Positions 36,828 through 47,442 of a stretch of 64,000 bases of DNA are shown piece by piece. The translations under genes and the position numbers were made by a program. Each line of letters begins with the position of its first letter. Position 1 is the stretch's first letter. Source of the DNA: Photorhabdus laumondii subsp. laumondii. GTDB taxonomy: Bacteria > Pseudomonadota > Gammaproteobacteria > Enterobacterales > Enterobacteriaceae. The notes beneath the pieces are model-generated. The model made no database searches, was not told where the DNA came from, and was given only the letters and a program-made list of their open reading frames with translations. The stretch lies in assembly GCF_003343245.1 (NCBI RefSeq), contig NZ_CP024901.1:3038001-3102000 (forward strand). The letters run 5' to 3'.

Positions 36828-37937
36828 ATGGACAAATCTCAACCGTATTATGACCTGCCAAAACTATTATTTACTTTAATTTTCCTGTCACTGTTAATTG
36901 TTACCAGCTTTTGGGTGATAAAACCCTTTATCTTCGGTTTTGTCTGGGCCGGCATGGTTGTTATCGCCACCTGGCCATTATTAGAAAAACTACAGGACAG
37001 CTTGTGGGGTAAACGCTGGATTGCGGTCTCCATCATGACGCTACTGCTAATTCTATTATTCGTGATCCCTATCGCATTACTGGTTAGTAGCTTATTGGAA
37101 AACAGCGCGCCATTAATCCAGTGGACTAAATCCCCCTCTCATTTTCAAATACCGACAATGACCTGGCTGAATAGTATCCCTCTGGTTGGCGATAAACTTT
37201 ACAGCGCTTGGAACTCACTTATTACTGACGGTGGCAATGTTCTGATAGCTAAAGTCCAGCCTTATGTTGGAGAAGCAGCAACCTGGTTCTTTACTCAAGC
37301 GGCAAATGCCGGGCGTTTTGTATTCCATCTCTGTTTGATGGTGCTATTCAGCGTGCTCTTATATCTAAAAGGCGAACAGGTGACGATGAGTATTCGCCAT
37401 TTTGCCATTCGCCTGGCAAATAAACGCGGAGATGCCGCCATCCTGTTGGCAGCACAATCCATCCGTGCCGTCGCGCTCGGCGTGGTGGTTACCGCATTGG
37501 TCCAAGCCATTATCGGTGGTCTTGGCTTGGCTGTTTCGGGCATTCCTTATGCTACGTTGTTGACAGTACTCATGTTTGTCTGTTGCGTCGCTCAACTCGG
37601 CCCATTACTGATTTTAGTTCCCGCTGTTGCCTGGCTTTATTGGACAGGTGATACAACCTGGGGAACCGTGCTACTGGTCTGGAGCTGTATCGTAACGACA
37701 ATGGATGGATTTCTTCGCCCATTTTTAATCCGTCTGGGCGCAGATTTACCTATGGCGCTGATATTAATAGGCGTTATTGGTGGAATACTCTCATTTGGCA
37801 TGATTGGCTTATTTATCGGCCCCGTTGTATTAGCCGTTGCTTACCGTTTATTAATCGCATGGATGAATGAAGTCCCAGAACCTGAAAATGATTTAGCCGA
37901 AACTGAAAAATATCTGGAACAGAAATTTTCAGAATAA
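36828..37937 (+). CDS. ydiK: AI-2E/PerM-family membrane protein YdiK
   Basis: A 369-residue inner-membrane protein with about 8 TM helices: N-terminal hairpins, a central amphipathic region and a C-terminal four-helix block with FLRPFLIRLGADLPMALILIGVIGG. E. coli YdiK is uncharacterised; the family is named for the putative AI-2 exporter TqsA, but substrates are unproven. ATG 36828 has GAGAG upstream. A perfect 10-bp hairpin follows (37968-37993). Confidence 0.93.
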   Translation: MDKSQPYYDLPKLLFTLIFLSLLIVTSFWVIKPFIFGFVWAGMVVIATWPLLEKLQDSLWGKRWIAVSIMTLLLILLFVIPIALLVSSLLENSAPLIQWTKSPSHFQIPTMTWLNSIPLVGDKLYSAWNSLITDGGNVLIAKVQPYVGEAATWFFTQAANAGRFVFHLCLMVLFSVLLYLKGEQVTMSIRHFAIRLANKRGDAAILLAAQSIRAVALGVVVTALVQAIIGGLGLAVSGIPYATLLTVLMFVCCVAQLGPLLILVPAVAWLYWTGDTTWGTVLLVWSCIVTTMDGFLRPFLIRLGADLPMALILIGVIGGILSFGMIGLFIGPVVLAVAYRLLIAWMNEVPEPENDLAETEKYLEQKFSE

Positions 37938-37967
37938 ATTTTTATGATAATGAATTCTGACTTATAT

Positions 37968-37993
37968 AGCGAAAGAGTGTTAGCTCTTTCGCT
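37968..37993 (+). terminator. Hairpin after ydiK
   Basis: AGCGAAAGAG/CTCTTTCGCT with a 6-nt loop, 30 bp after the stop. There is no long T-run. Confidence 0.55.
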
Positions 37994-38118
37994 AAAGCAT
38001 AATTTTAATAAAACTTCTCACTTTTCTGAGGTGCTGATTTATTAAATATCATTATTGTGAATAAATTGTTAAAAAATAGTTAAATTTGGCTCATTTTAGC
38101 CGTAAATAATACTGAAAT

Positions 38119-38161
38119 TAGGACAATTCTTAATGAATAAACTATTTAACTAAATTAATAT
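38119..38161 (+). promoter_or_regulatory. RcsB box and promoter of rprA
   Basis: TAGGACAATTCTTA (38119-38132) matches the RcsB box TAGGAATATTCTTA at 12 of 14 positions and ends just before the -35 region of a promoter with -10 TAATAT (38156-38161). RcsB activation of rprA is established in E. coli. Confidence 0.75.
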
Positions 38162-38167
38162 AAGTGG

Positions 38168-38274
38168 GCTATGAACGAGACGTTTATTTCTCCTTTTGAT
38201 GGTTCTACTTGTTAGAAACGCCTATATTGCTGTGTGTAGTCCTTGCCTATCACGCCCATGATAGGCTTTTTTTT
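38168..38274 (+). ncRNA. rprA: Regulatory sRNA RprA
   Basis: About 107 nt. The 3' half, ATTGCTGTGTGTAGTCCTTG followed by a GCCTATCA/TGATAGGC terminator stem and nine Ts, is near-identical to E. coli RprA. It lies at the same locus downstream of ydiK. RprA binds Hfq and activates rpoS translation while repressing csgD and others. The 5' half is diverged. The start is set from the -10 element and by matching the E. coli RNA length. Confidence 0.88.
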
Positions 38275-38325
38275 TCGCTATTTTTATACTTTCCCGTAGA
38301 ACTATAATTAACGACTCAAGTTGTT

Positions 38326-38358
38326 AAAAAGCCCGCCATTATTTTGACGAGCCTTTAG
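38326..38358 (-). terminator. ppsA terminator
   Basis: On the minus strand an AAAGGCTCG/CGGGCTTT stem (one G-U pair) followed by TTTTT. Confidence 0.75.
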
Positions 38359-38381
38359 TTTCAATCGAGTATTATTCTCAA

Positions 38382-40760
38382 TTAACTCACTTTCGCTAAT
38401 CCTAACCAAGTTTTTACAACGGTATCTGGATTTAATGACAGGCTATCAATCCCTTCTTCCATCAACCAATGAGCAAAATCCTGATGGTCTGAAGGCCCCT
38501 GACCACAAATTCCTACATACTTGTTTTGACGCTTAGCCGCTTGGATAGCCAATGAGAGCAGAGCTTTGACCGCATCATTACGTTCATCAAATAGTTCAGA
38601 TACCACCCCAGAATCCCGATCCAAACCAAGCGTCAGTTGAGTCATATCATTAGAACCAATAGAGAAACCATCAAAATGTTCAAGGAACTGTTCTGCCAGA
38701 ATTGCGTTGGACGGAATCTCGCACATCATAATGACTTTCAATCCGTTTTCACCGCGCTTCAACCCTTGGGATGCCAGTTCAGCAATCACTGCTTCAGCCT
38801 GCGCTACCGTACGAACGAACGGGATCATAATTTCAACGTTGGTCAACCCCATATCATTACGTACACGTTTAACGGCTTCGCACTCTAATGCAAAACAGCG
38901 ACGGAAACTGTCAGAAACATAACGCCCTGCACCACGGAAACCTAGCATAGGGTTCTCTTCATCAGGTTCATAAATGTCACCCCCCACCAGATTGGCATAT
39001 TCATTGGATTTAAAATCAGACAAACGGACAATCACCCGTTTCGGCCAGAATGCAGCCGCCAGAGTGGCAATCCCCTCCGTCAAACGCCCAACATAGAACT
39101 CAACCGGGTTGTCATAACCAGCCATCAGCGATTTTATCTCTTGCTGCAACTCAGGAGTTTGCTGATCAAACTCCAGTAATGCACGGGGATGTACACCAAT
39201 CATCCGATTAATAATAAACTCCAAACGAGCAAGACCTACGCCATCATTCGGCAAACGGGCAAAATCAAATGCACGATCTGGATTACCGACGTTGAGCATA
39301 ATTTTTACATCAAGTTCAGGTAACTGATCGACTTGGGAACTTTGTACAGTAAAATTCAGTTGATTCTGATAAACAAAACCCGTATCACCTTCCGCACAGG
39401 AAACTGTCACCGACTGATTCTCTTGCAAACGTTCCGTTGCATCACCGCATCCAACAACCGCGGGAATGCCCAATTCACGGGCAATAATCGCTGCGTGACA
39501 GGTCCGGCCACCGCGATTAGTTACAATCGCAGCCGCTTTTTTCATAATAGGCTCCCAATCCGGATCAGTCATATCAGTGACCAAAACATCACCCGGTTGG
39601 ATGCGATCCATTTCATTCAAGTTGTGAATAACTTTTACTCGACCTGCACCAATACGATGGCCTATGGCACGTCCTTCCACCAATACCTGACCTTGTTCAT
39701 TCAGTTGGTAACGCTCCATAACTTGCTGGTTTGAGCGGACAGTCTCAGGACGCGCCTGAACAATGTATAACTTGCCATTATGACCATCTTTAGCCCATTC
39801 AATATCCATTGGTCGGCCATAATGTTTTTCAATTAATAACGCCTGACGCGCCAATGCCTCAACTTCTTCATCAGCTAAAGAGAAACGATTGCGTTGTGAT
39901 GCTGGTACATCTTCGATACGTACCTGCTTGCCATGTTCTTTATTGTCAGCATAGGTCATATGCAGTTTTTTAGAACCCAGATTGCGTCGCACGATTGCTG
40001 GTTTACCCTTATTCAGAGTTGATTTATGAACATAGAACTCATCCGGATTCACAGCGCCTTGAACAACCATCTCGCCCAATCCGTAAGCAGAGGTAATAAA
40101 AACAACCTGATCAAACCCTGATTCAGTATCAATAGTGAACATCACACCGGAAGAAGCGAGATCAGAACGCACCATACGTTGTACACCCGCTGATAGTGCA
40201 ACTCCTCGATGGTCATATCCCTGATGGACACGATAGGAAATAGCGCGATCATTAAACAATGAAGCAAACACATGCTTGATGGCAACCATCACAGCATCAA
40301 TGCCTTGCACGTTTAGAAAAGTTTCCTGCTGCCCGGCAAAAGAGGCATCAGGCATATCTTCAGCCGTTGCCGAAGAACGTACAGCAAAAGAGGCTTCAGG
40401 CTCTCCTTCAGACAACTGTTGATAAGCATCCTGAATATCTTTTTCCAGTTGTGACGTAAATGGCGTATCAATCACCCATTGGCGAATTTGTGCACCTGCT
40501 TTAGCCAGTTGATTGACATCATCAACATCCGTTTCATCCAGCAAGTCATAAATACGCTGATTGACACCACTTTGTTCCAAGAAATCATTAAATGCCTGTG
40601 CTGTCGTGGCGAAACCATTCGGGACAGAAACCCCCAACTCTGACAGGTGAGTGATCATTTCTCCCAGGGAGGCGTTTTTACCACCAACCCGGTCAATATC
40701 ATGCATACCTAATTGGTTATACCAAAGCACATTACGCGGGGTGAGGTCATTATTGGGCAT
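38382..40760 (-). CDS. ppsA: Phosphoenolpyruvate synthase PpsA
   Basis: Makes PEP from pyruvate with ATP for gluconeogenesis. From ATG 40760 (AGGA 8 nt upstream) the product is 792 residues, exactly the E. coli length. It has an N-terminal ATP-grasp-like domain ([33 protein letters not shown]), the swivelling phosphohistidine domain with [14 protein letters not shown] (His near 421), and a C-terminal PEP-utiliser TIM barrel ([25 protein letters not shown]). It is divergent from its regulator gene ppsR. Confidence 0.97.
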   Translation of the reverse strand: MPNNDLTPRNVLWYNQLGMHDIDRVGGKNASLGEMITHLSELGVSVPNGFATTAQAFNDFLEQSGVNQRIYDLLDETDVDDVNQLAKAGAQIRQWVIDTPFTSQLEKDIQDAYQQLSEGEPEASFAVRSSATAEDMPDASFAGQQETFLNVQGIDAVMVAIKHVFASLFNDRAISYRVHQGYDHRGVALSAGVQRMVRSDLASSGVMFTIDTESGFDQVVFITSAYGLGEMVVQGAVNPDEFYVHKSTLNKGKPAIVRRNLGSKKLHMTYADNKEHGKQVRIEDVPASQRNRFSLADEEVEALARQALLIEKHYGRPMDIEWAKDGHNGKLYIVQARPETVRSNQQVMERYQLNEQGQVLVEGRAIGHRIGAGRVKVIHNLNEMDRIQPGDVLVTDMTDPDWEPIMKKAAAIVTNRGGRTCHAAIIARELGIPAVVGCGDATERLQENQSVTVSCAEGDTGFVYQNQLNFTVQSSQVDQLPELDVKIMLNVGNPDRAFDFARLPNDGVGLARLEFIINRMIGVHPRALLEFDQQTPELQQEIKSLMAGYDNPVEFYVGRLTEGIATLAAAFWPKRVIVRLSDFKSNEYANLVGGDIYEPDEENPMLGFRGAGRYVSDSFRRCFALECEAVKRVRNDMGLTNVEIMIPFVRTVAQAEAVIAELASQGLKRGENGLKVIMMCEIPSNAILAEQFLEHFDGFSIGSNDMTQLTLGLDRDSGVVSELFDERNDAVKALLSLAIQAAKRQNKYVGICGQGPSDHQDFAHWLMEEGIDSLSLNPDTVVKTWLGLAKVS

Positions 40761-40858
40761 TAAAACAATCCTTTTAGCATTTGGGTACAAATCGGGAAAT
40801 TAGCACTGCATAGAGCAGTCACAAATAGACTAACACAATGTTTTCGCACACATAGAAA

Positions 40859-40874
40859 GGTGAATCGATCAACC
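40859..40874. promoter_or_regulatory. Candidate Cra (FruR) site in ppsA-ppsR interval
   Basis: GGTGAATCGATCAACC fits the TGAATCG half of the Cra consensus well and the other half partly. Cra activates ppsA in E. coli. Confidence 0.5.
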
Positions 40875-40972
40875 CAACACATTATTTTTTTCTTAGGTAT
40901 ACTTTGCAGAAAATCGACTCTCGGTTTCATTTAACTAAACGATTGGAAAGATAAAAGGTCACTGTAAATATC

Positions 40973-41854
40973 ATGGCAAAATTCAGATTAGAAACATCAG
41001 CAGAACGTAATGGTCGTAATAGTGTTGAAGGCGTTGAACGCACTGTCTTTTTTATTTCAGATGGTACGGCAATTACCGCAGAAGTATTGGGCCATGCTGT
41101 CTTATCACAATTTCCCATCAAAATAACTTCTTATACTCTTCCTTTCGTTGCCAGTGAAACCCGCGCAGAAGAAATAAAGCAACAAATAAATCAGATATAT
41201 CAGGATACGCGGATAAGACCTTTAGTTTTCTATTCTATTATCTCTTCTGGAGTGAAAAATATTATTACCAGTAGCGAAGGATTTTGTCAGGACATTGTAC
41301 AAACACTGGTCGCCCCATTACAGCAAGAAACCGGGTTAGAGCCAAAACCCGAACTTAATCGCACTCACGGTCTGACTGAAAAGAATCTCAGCCAGTACGA
41401 TGCACGTATAGCAGCTATTGATTATGCCCTGGCACATGATGATGGTATCTCTTTACGTAACCTTGACCAGGCACAGGTTATCTTATTGGGCGTATCCCGC
41501 TGTGGGAAAACACCCACCAGCCTCTATTTAGCCATGCAATTTGGTATTCAGGCTGCAAATTATCCTTTTACTGCGGATGATATGGACAATTTACAATTAC
41601 CTGCGACATTAAAACAATTTCAACATAAGTTATTCGGTTTAACTATAAGCCCTGAACGGCTGGCAGCTATTAGGGAAGAACGTCGAGAAAATAGCCGTTA
41701 TGCATCATTGAGGCAATGTAGAATAGAAATTTCCGAAGTTGAAGCTTTATTCCGTAAGAATAAGATTAATTATCTTAACACCACCAATTATTCTGTTGAA
41801 GAAATCTCAACCAAAATAATCGACATGATGAAGCTAAACCGCCGAATGTTTTAA
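40973..41854 (+). CDS. ppsR: PEP synthase regulatory protein PpsR (YdiA, DUF299)
   Basis: Bifunctional ADP-dependent kinase/Pi-dependent phosphorylase that inactivates and reactivates PpsA by threonine phosphorylation. The product is 293 residues, with [23 protein letters not shown] at the N terminus and P-loop GVSRCGKT (173-180). It is ~16 residues longer at the N terminus than E. coli (277 aa). The extra segment [20 protein letters not shown] has no obvious function, and no better internal start was found. Confidence 0.95.
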   Translation: MAKFRLETSAERNGRNSVEGVERTVFFISDGTAITAEVLGHAVLSQFPIKITSYTLPFVASETRAEEIKQQINQIYQDTRIRPLVFYSIISSGVKNIITSSEGFCQDIVQTLVAPLQQETGLEPKPELNRTHGLTEKNLSQYDARIAAIDYALAHDDGISLRNLDQAQVILLGVSRCGKTPTSLYLAMQFGIQAANYPFTADDMDNLQLPATLKQFQHKLFGLTISPERLAAIREERRENSRYASLRQCRIEISEVEALFRKNKINYLNTTNYSVEEISTKIIDMMKLNRRMF

Positions 41855-41995
41855 AAATATATCAATAGGAATAATGGAAAAAAATTTATCATATGACTAA
41901 TTATATCATTTGTTTAACTTAGCCGTTTTCGTTTATTGTAATTTCCATTATCTATAGATATGCCTGCTAATGTGAAACGAACTTTGAGAAAATAT

Positions 41996-43042
41996 ATGTA
42001 CAAAACAGATGGTTTAAGGACTCACCGTGTCGATAGTTTAGTCACACCTCAAACTCTTGCAATTCAATTTCCTGTATCCGAAAAAATCGTCAATAATGTG
42101 ACAGCGTCACGGAAACGTATTGCCGATATTCTCAGCGGGAATGATCCACGGCTTATGGTAATCATCGGTCCTTGTTCTATTCATGATATTGATGCTGCTT
42201 TAGATTATGCTCAGCGACTGAACAGGTTACGTGAAAAATACCAGCACAGACTGGAAATTATTATGCGCACCTATTTTGAGAAACCACGCACAGTGGTGGG
42301 CTGGAAAGGTTTAATTTCAGACCCCTATCTCGACGGTTCTTGCCAGGTAAATCGGGGTATTACTTTGGCCCGGAAATTATTGGTTGATGTCAATGAGTTG
42401 GGTTTACCCACAGCAACCGAATTTCTGGATATGGTGACCGGCCAATATATTGCCGATCTGATCAGTTGGGGCGCGATCGGAGCCAGAACAACAGAAAGCC
42501 AGATTCACCGAGAAATGGCATCTGCCCTCTCCTGTCCAGTTGGCTTTAAAAATGGAACGGATGGCAACATCCGTATCGCCATAGATGCAATCCGCGCAGC
42601 CGGGGTCTGTCACACATTCCTCTCGCCGGATAAGCGCGGTCAGATGACCATCTATCAAACCGAAGGCAACCCATACGGCCACATTATTATGCGTGGAGGC
42701 AAACAGCCTAATTACAGTGCCAAAGATATTGCTACAGCTTGTACTCAACTACGTGAATTTAATTTACCAGAACATTTAGTTATCGATTTCAGTCATGGTA
42801 ATTGTCAAAAAATTCATAAACGCCAACTGACTATAGCAAAAGAGGTGGGTCACCAGATTCAAGAGGGTTCTACCGCTATTGTCGGTGTAATGGTTGAAAG
42901 TTTTCTGGTTGAAGGCACCCAGCAAGTCATTCAGGGACAACCGCTAAATTACGGTCAATCGATCACCGATCCTTGTCTAAACTGGCAAGATACAGAACAG
43001 CTTATTGACATTCTCGCCGAAGCAGTAAGTTACCGTTTCTGA
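41996..43042 (+). CDS. aroH: DAHP synthase, Trp-sensitive type AroH
   Basis: First step of the shikimate pathway: PEP + erythrose-4-phosphate to DAHP. The ATG at 41996 (MYKTDGLRTHRV) gives 348 residues, as in E. coli AroH. Signatures are IIGPCSIHD, MRTYFEKPRTVVGWKGLI, WGAIGARTTESQ, GFKNGTDG, HIIMRGG and DFSHGNCQK. The in-frame extension to 41960 is rejected. I see no clear TrpR operator upstream. Two hairpins follow (43055-43086 and 43089-43120). Confidence 0.95.
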   Translation: MYKTDGLRTHRVDSLVTPQTLAIQFPVSEKIVNNVTASRKRIADILSGNDPRLMVIIGPCSIHDIDAALDYAQRLNRLREKYQHRLEIIMRTYFEKPRTVVGWKGLISDPYLDGSCQVNRGITLARKLLVDVNELGLPTATEFLDMVTGQYIADLISWGAIGARTTESQIHREMASALSCPVGFKNGTDGNIRIAIDAIRAAGVCHTFLSPDKRGQMTIYQTEGNPYGHIIMRGGKQPNYSAKDIATACTQLREFNLPEHLVIDFSHGNCQKIHKRQLTIAKEVGHQIQEGSTAIVGVMVESFLVEGTQQVIQGQPLNYGQSITDPCLNWQDTEQLIDILAEAVSYRF

Positions 43043-43054
43043 ATCCTTATTCCG

Positions 43055-43120
43055 AGTTAGCCTTTTTCATTCATAAGAGGCTAACTGACAACACATTAAT
43101 TAAATTTCATTAATGTGTTG
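43055..43120 (+). terminator. Two hairpins after aroH
   Basis: AGTTAGCC/GGCTAACT, then a perfect 12-bp stem CAACACATTAAT/ATTAATGTGTTG with an 8-nt loop. Neither has a long T-run. Confidence 0.5.
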
Positions 43121-43165
43121 CTCCTGACCACCAAAAATATTGCTTGAAGTCACCTCTTTATATAA

Positions 43166-43198
43166 CGATAATAATTCTCACTATGATAATAGTTAGTA
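43166..43198 (+). promoter_or_regulatory. Fur boxes upstream of hemP
   Basis: CGATAATAATTCTCA (43166-43180) matches the Fur 7-1-7 consensus at nearly all positions, and a second, weaker TGATAATAGTTAGTA overlaps the expected promoter. Both lie within 50 bp of hemP. Confidence 0.75.
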
Positions 43199-43214
43199 TT
43201 CGCAAAGTGGTTTT

Positions 43215-43412
43215 ATGACTAAAATATGTCACCAACATTCTTGCATTGCACTTAAAAAACAATGCAACACTTATCCTGCTGAAATTGTAGAAATTGACTA
43301 CATTGACAGTAAACAACTATTAGGTGAGCTAGGAATTACCAGAATTCTTCACCAAGGAGAATTCTACCAATTGCGCCAAACTAAAGCCGGTAAGCTGATA
43401 CTAACTAAATAA
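43215..43412 (+). CDS. hemP: Haem uptake small protein HemP
   Basis: A 65-residue HemP/HmuP-family protein, always at the head of haem-uptake operons. The C-terminal half has the family pattern (DSKQLLGELGITRILHQGEFYQLRQTKAGKLILTK). HmuP-type proteins influence expression of the haem receptor gene. ATG 43215 follows AAAGTGG weakly. A Fur-controlled promoter lies immediately upstream; hemR follows after 89 bp. Confidence 0.9.
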   Translation: MTKICHQHSCIALKKQCNTYPAEIVEIDYIDSKQLLGELGITRILHQGEFYQLRQTKAGKLILTK

Positions 43413-43501
43413 AATAATAACTCAGCCAGCCACCCAGATCACGTATCGGGGCAGCCAGCTATATCCATAACTCATAAAATATTATTATGGAGATTCGCCT
43501 G

Positions 43502-45523
43502 ATGTCTCAATCTGCAAGATCAACACTCAAATTATCAGCATTAAGCTTGGCAATTATCAGTAACATTCCGGCTGTTTATGCAGCAACAAAATCGCCCGAT
43601 GCTAACAGTGATAAATCATCCCGCGAGGTGATAACGGTTTATGCCACAGGCAATGAAAGGGACAGTTTCGAAGCTCCCATGATGGTAACGGTGATAAATA
43701 GTCAGTCACCACAAAGTCAGACAGCCGGTAATGCTAACGATCTCATCAAAAAAATACCCGGCATTAATATAGCCGGTATAAACCGTGCTAATGGGCAAGA
43801 TGTTAGTCTGCGTGGTTACGGTCCAAAAGGTGTTTTGACGTTGATTGACGGTATTCGCCAAGGTACCGATACCGGCCATATCAATGGTACGTTCCTGGAC
43901 CCAGCACTCATTAAACAAGTCGAAGTTGTACGCGGCCCTTCTGCCCTACTCTACGGCAGTGGTGCCTTAGGCGGTGTGATCGCTTATCAAACTGTCGATG
44001 CCGCAGACCTTTTGCAAGCGGGTCAAGATCACGGATTCCGCGTTTTTGCTCGCGGTGCAACAGGTGACCATAGTATGGGTTTTGGTGGTGCAACTTTTGC
44101 AAAATCGGAATCCCTGGATGGTGTATTTGCCTTCAGTACCCGTGATTCAGGTAACATCCGTCACGGTGGTGGTGTGGTTGGCGATAATGATGAATTTATC
44201 AGTAACTTAATGGCAAAAGGCAGTTGGAAAATTGATGACAACCAGTCCCTGAGCAGTCAATTACGCTATTACCGTAATGAGGCTAATCAACCTAAAAATC
44301 CACAAACACTCACCGGAAAAAATAAAAATCCTAGCACTTGGACTGACCGCACGACAACTCAACGTGATGCCCAACTCAGCTACCAATTAAATCCAGCAGA
44401 ATATGATTGGTTAAATGCCAAAACTGACCTCTATTATTCCGATATCACTATTAATGCTCGTACTAAGGCGAAGGGTTTCGAAGGCCGTAAACAGAAAACC
44501 TATGGCGTAAAATTGGAAAACCGCTCCCGCCTGTGGACAGACAGCCCGCTGGCACATCAATTTACTTACGGTGGTGAAACTTACAAACAGAAACAGACCC
44601 CAGATGGTAATACAGATAGCTTTCCTGACGCGGATATCCGCTTTTATTCCGGCTGGTTACAAGATGAGATAACGCTGCGCGACCTGCCAGTCTCTATTGT
44701 CGCGGGTACGCGCTATGACAACTATAAAGGAAACAATTCTAAAGATGAGGCTGTCAGCGCCGATAAATGGTCTTCCAAAGGGGCTATCAGTATCACACCA
44801 ACTGACTGGTCGATGCTGTTTACCTCTTACGCTCAAGCTTTCCGTGCACCGACAATGGGAGAAATGTATAACGATTCTATGCACTATCCTGGAAACTTCT
44901 GGACCCCTAATCCAAATCTCCGCCCAGAAAGCAACGAAACGTGGGAGTCTGGTTTTGGATTACGTTTCAATGATCTACTAGCAGATAACGACGAGCTGAA
45001 ATTTAAAGCGAGTTACTTTGATACTAAAGCCAAAGATTATATTAAGTCAGATATAGTCAACCGAGGAAGGAACACAACATCTGTTAATATATCCAGCGCC
45101 AAGATCTGGGGATGGGATGCTTCTATAAACTATGAATCCAATCTGTTCTCTTGGGAACTGGCTTACAACCGCACAGAAGGTAAAGATGAAAAAAGCGGTG
45201 GATCTCTTGATAACCTCAGCCCAGATACTATCACTAGCATACTGGAAATCCCTATTGCACAAACCGGTTTCTCTGTCGGCTGGGTAGGTCAATTCACCAA
45301 TCATACTGACTTCAAAGGTAAAGATGCTAGAGGTAGAGATCCTAAACAACAGGCAGGTTATGGCGTTAATGATTTCTATGTCAGCTATCAAGGTGAAGGA
45401 ATGCTCAAAGGTGTGACTACTACGGCAGTTTTAGGTAATGCTTTTGATAAAGAATACTACTCACCACAGGGAACACCGCAGGATGGCCGCAATGCCAAAC
45501 TGTTCGTCAGTTACCAGTGGTAA
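43502..45523 (+). CDS. hemR: TonB-dependent haem receptor HemR
   Basis: Outer-membrane haemin/haemoprotein receptor. The 673-residue product has a signal peptide (to ~AVYA), a TonB box region (EVITVYATG), a plug domain (SLRGYGPKGVLTLIDGIRQGTD, VEVVRGPSALLYGSGALGGVI) and a 22-strand barrel ending in aromatic W. The haem-receptor FRAP and NPNL boxes are present with the intervening His (FRAPTMGEMYNDSMHYP ... NPNLRPES). ATG 43502 has GGAG 9 nt upstream; the in-frame extension to 43487 is not needed. Confidence 0.96.
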   Translation: MSQSARSTLKLSALSLAIISNIPAVYAATKSPDANSDKSSREVITVYATGNERDSFEAPMMVTVINSQSPQSQTAGNANDLIKKIPGINIAGINRANGQDVSLRGYGPKGVLTLIDGIRQGTDTGHINGTFLDPALIKQVEVVRGPSALLYGSGALGGVIAYQTVDAADLLQAGQDHGFRVFARGATGDHSMGFGGATFAKSESLDGVFAFSTRDSGNIRHGGGVVGDNDEFISNLMAKGSWKIDDNQSLSSQLRYYRNEANQPKNPQTLTGKNKNPSTWTDRTTTQRDAQLSYQLNPAEYDWLNAKTDLYYSDITINARTKAKGFEGRKQKTYGVKLENRSRLWTDSPLAHQFTYGGETYKQKQTPDGNTDSFPDADIRFYSGWLQDEITLRDLPVSIVAGTRYDNYKGNNSKDEAVSADKWSSKGAISITPTDWSMLFTSYAQAFRAPTMGEMYNDSMHYPGNFWTPNPNLRPESNETWESGFGLRFNDLLADNDELKFKASYFDTKAKDYIKSDIVNRGRNTTSVNISSAKIWGWDASINYESNLFSWELAYNRTEGKDEKSGGSLDNLSPDTITSILEIPIAQTGFSVGWVGQFTNHTDFKGKDARGRDPKQQAGYGVNDFYVSYQGEGMLKGVTTTAVLGNAFDKEYYSPQGTPQDGRNAKLFVSYQW

Positions 45524-45553
45524 TTAAATAAATGTATTTCAAGGAGTTAAATT

Positions 45554-46627
45554 GTGAATTCTTCACTTTATGAACGTTATCTACAAGCCAAATCTGATAA
45601 CAAAGCCAAATATGCCCGTGATCTGGCAGCCTATCTGAATGTCAGTGAAGGCGAATTATTACATAGCCGCGTTGGTATCGATGCCAAACGCCTCAATGTT
45701 GACGCCCCAACTTTACTGGAAGAGTTAGCTGTTGTTGGTGAAATTAAAGCGATCACCCGCAATGATTTTGCTGTTCATGAACATATTGGCCGGTATGTAA
45801 ATACCCATTTCAGCAGCCACGCAGGGCTGGTCTTGAACCCTCGTGAACTCGACTTGCGGATATTCTTTGGACACTGGAGTAGTGTATTTTATCTGGTTGA
45901 ACCCGCAAAAAATGGTATGCGCCACAGCATTCAATTTTTTGATCATCAGGGTGACGCATTGCATAAAGTTTATGCAACAGGTAATACTGATATGACAGCC
46001 TGGGAAGCACTGATCGAAAAATATCAGACAGAAGACAACCCCGCACTGGTCATCAAACCTATAGAAGAAATCACCTATTCAACTCTAACAAATGAACTGA
46101 AAGCACAGCTTGATGAAGAATGGCGAGCAATGACTAACGTTCATCAATTCTTCACGTTACTTAAAAACCATAATCTGAGCCGTCAACAGGTTTTCAACGC
46201 GGTACATGATGATCTGGCTTACAAGGTGGAAAATTCCGCACTGAATGAACTTATCAACACCGCTTATAACGATCAGAATGAAATCATGATCTTCGTCAGC
46301 AATCATGGTTGCGTACAAATTTTCACCGGAAAGCTGGAACGCCTGATGCCCCATCAGGAAGAAAACTCAGATCAGAAATGGATTAATATCTTTAACCGCA
46401 ATTTCACACTACATTTAATAGAGAGTGCTATTGCTGAAAGCTGGGTAACCCGTAAACCAACAGAGGATGGTTTTGTCACCAGCCTTGAGCTATTTGATGC
46501 TAATGGCGATCAAATTGCGCAACTGTTTGGTCAGCGTACAGAAGGCACTCCTGAACAAACTCAGTGGCGTGAGCAAGTGGCTGCTCTGCCAAAACTGCAA
46601 TCAATACAGGAAGAGCGTGTAGCATGA
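45554..46627 (+). CDS. hemS: Haem chaperone/degradation protein HemS
   Basis: Cytosolic haem-binding protein (HemS/HmuS/ChuS family), 357 residues, made of two structurally similar halves. It traffics or breaks down imported haem. The family's conserved segments [25 protein letters not shown] and [19 protein letters not shown] are present. The start is GTG at 45554 with AAGGAG upstream. Its stop overlaps the hemT start (ATGA). Confidence 0.95.
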   Translation: MNSSLYERYLQAKSDNKAKYARDLAAYLNVSEGELLHSRVGIDAKRLNVDAPTLLEELAVVGEIKAITRNDFAVHEHIGRYVNTHFSSHAGLVLNPRELDLRIFFGHWSSVFYLVEPAKNGMRHSIQFFDHQGDALHKVYATGNTDMTAWEALIEKYQTEDNPALVIKPIEEITYSTLTNELKAQLDEEWRAMTNVHQFFTLLKNHNLSRQQVFNAVHDDLAYKVENSALNELINTAYNDQNEIMIFVSNHGCVQIFTGKLERLMPHQEENSDQKWINIFNRNFTLHLIESAIAESWVTRKPTEDGFVTSLELFDANGDQIAQLFGQRTEGTPEQTQWREQVAALPKLQSIQEERVA

Positions 46628-47442
46628 AACAATGGCTTCTAACATTTGCCCTTGCGGTATCGTTCAGTGCTTTCTCCACCGAACGGATCGTCACTATCGG
46701 TGGCGATGTATCTGAAATTGTTTTTGCACTTGGTGAAGGTGATAAAGTTGTCGCCAGAGACAGCACCAGCCAGAAACCAACCGAATTGCTTACCTTACCC
46801 GATGTCGGCTATATGAGAATGCTTAACCCTGAAGGTATTCTCTCTATGAATCCGACACTGGTGCTAACCAGTGAATTGGCAAAGCCTTCACTGGCACTTA
46901 AGCAGCTCCAGGATTCTGGTGTAGAAGTGATTCAGATAACCGGAAAAGCAGCGTTAGAAGCCGTTCCTGAAAAAATTAAGACCGTCGCTAAGGCGGTCAA
47001 TCAGGCTGAACGTGGTGCACAACTGATTCAACAATATCAAAAAGCACTGGCAGAAATACCAACAACCACCTTGCCGACCCGTATTCTGTTTGTGATGAGT
47101 CACGGCGGTATCATGCCAATGGCTGCCGGCCAAAAAACCGCAGCGGACAAAATGATTCGCGCTGTTGGTGCCACTAATGCCATGCAAGGTTTCAACAATT
47201 ACCGCCCACTTTCCCAGGAAGGTGTTATTGCCAGCGCACCCGATCTGTTATTGGTGACGGAGGATGGTATTAAATCAATGGGCGGTTTGGATAAAATCTG
47301 GCAATTACCCGGATTGAAACACACCCCTGCCGGCCAAAAACAACGGGTTTTAATTGTAGATGATATGGGGCTACTCGGTTTTGGCCTCGAAACCCCCTCA
47401 GTGATGAAACAACTCAGACAGGCGGCGGAGAAGACTCAATGA
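46624..47442 (+). CDS. hemT: Periplasmic haem-binding protein HemT
   Basis: Substrate-binding protein of the haem ABC importer, 272 residues. It has a signal peptide ([18 protein letters not shown]), class III binding-protein fold segments ([47 protein letters not shown]) and the [18 protein letters not shown] block ([20 protein letters not shown]) seen in ShuT/HmuT. It is coupled at both ends by ATGA overlaps. Confidence 0.95.
   Translation: MKQWLLTFALAVSFSAFSTERIVTIGGDVSEIVFALGEGDKVVARDSTSQKPTELLTLPDVGYMRMLNPEGILSMNPTLVLTSELAKPSLALKQLQDSGVEVIQITGKAALEAVPEKIKTVAKAVNQAERGAQLIQQYQKALAEIPTTTLPTRILFVMSHGGIMPMAAGQKTAADKMIRAVGATNAMQGFNNYRPLSQEGVIASAPDLLLVTEDGIKSMGGLDKIWQLPGLKHTPAGQKQRVLIVDDMGLLGFGLETPSVMKQLRQAAEKTQ

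Noticed and set aside
41855..41995. TrpR operator before aroH
   Set aside because: No sequence near the palindromic GTACTAGTTAACTAGTAC consensus could be found.
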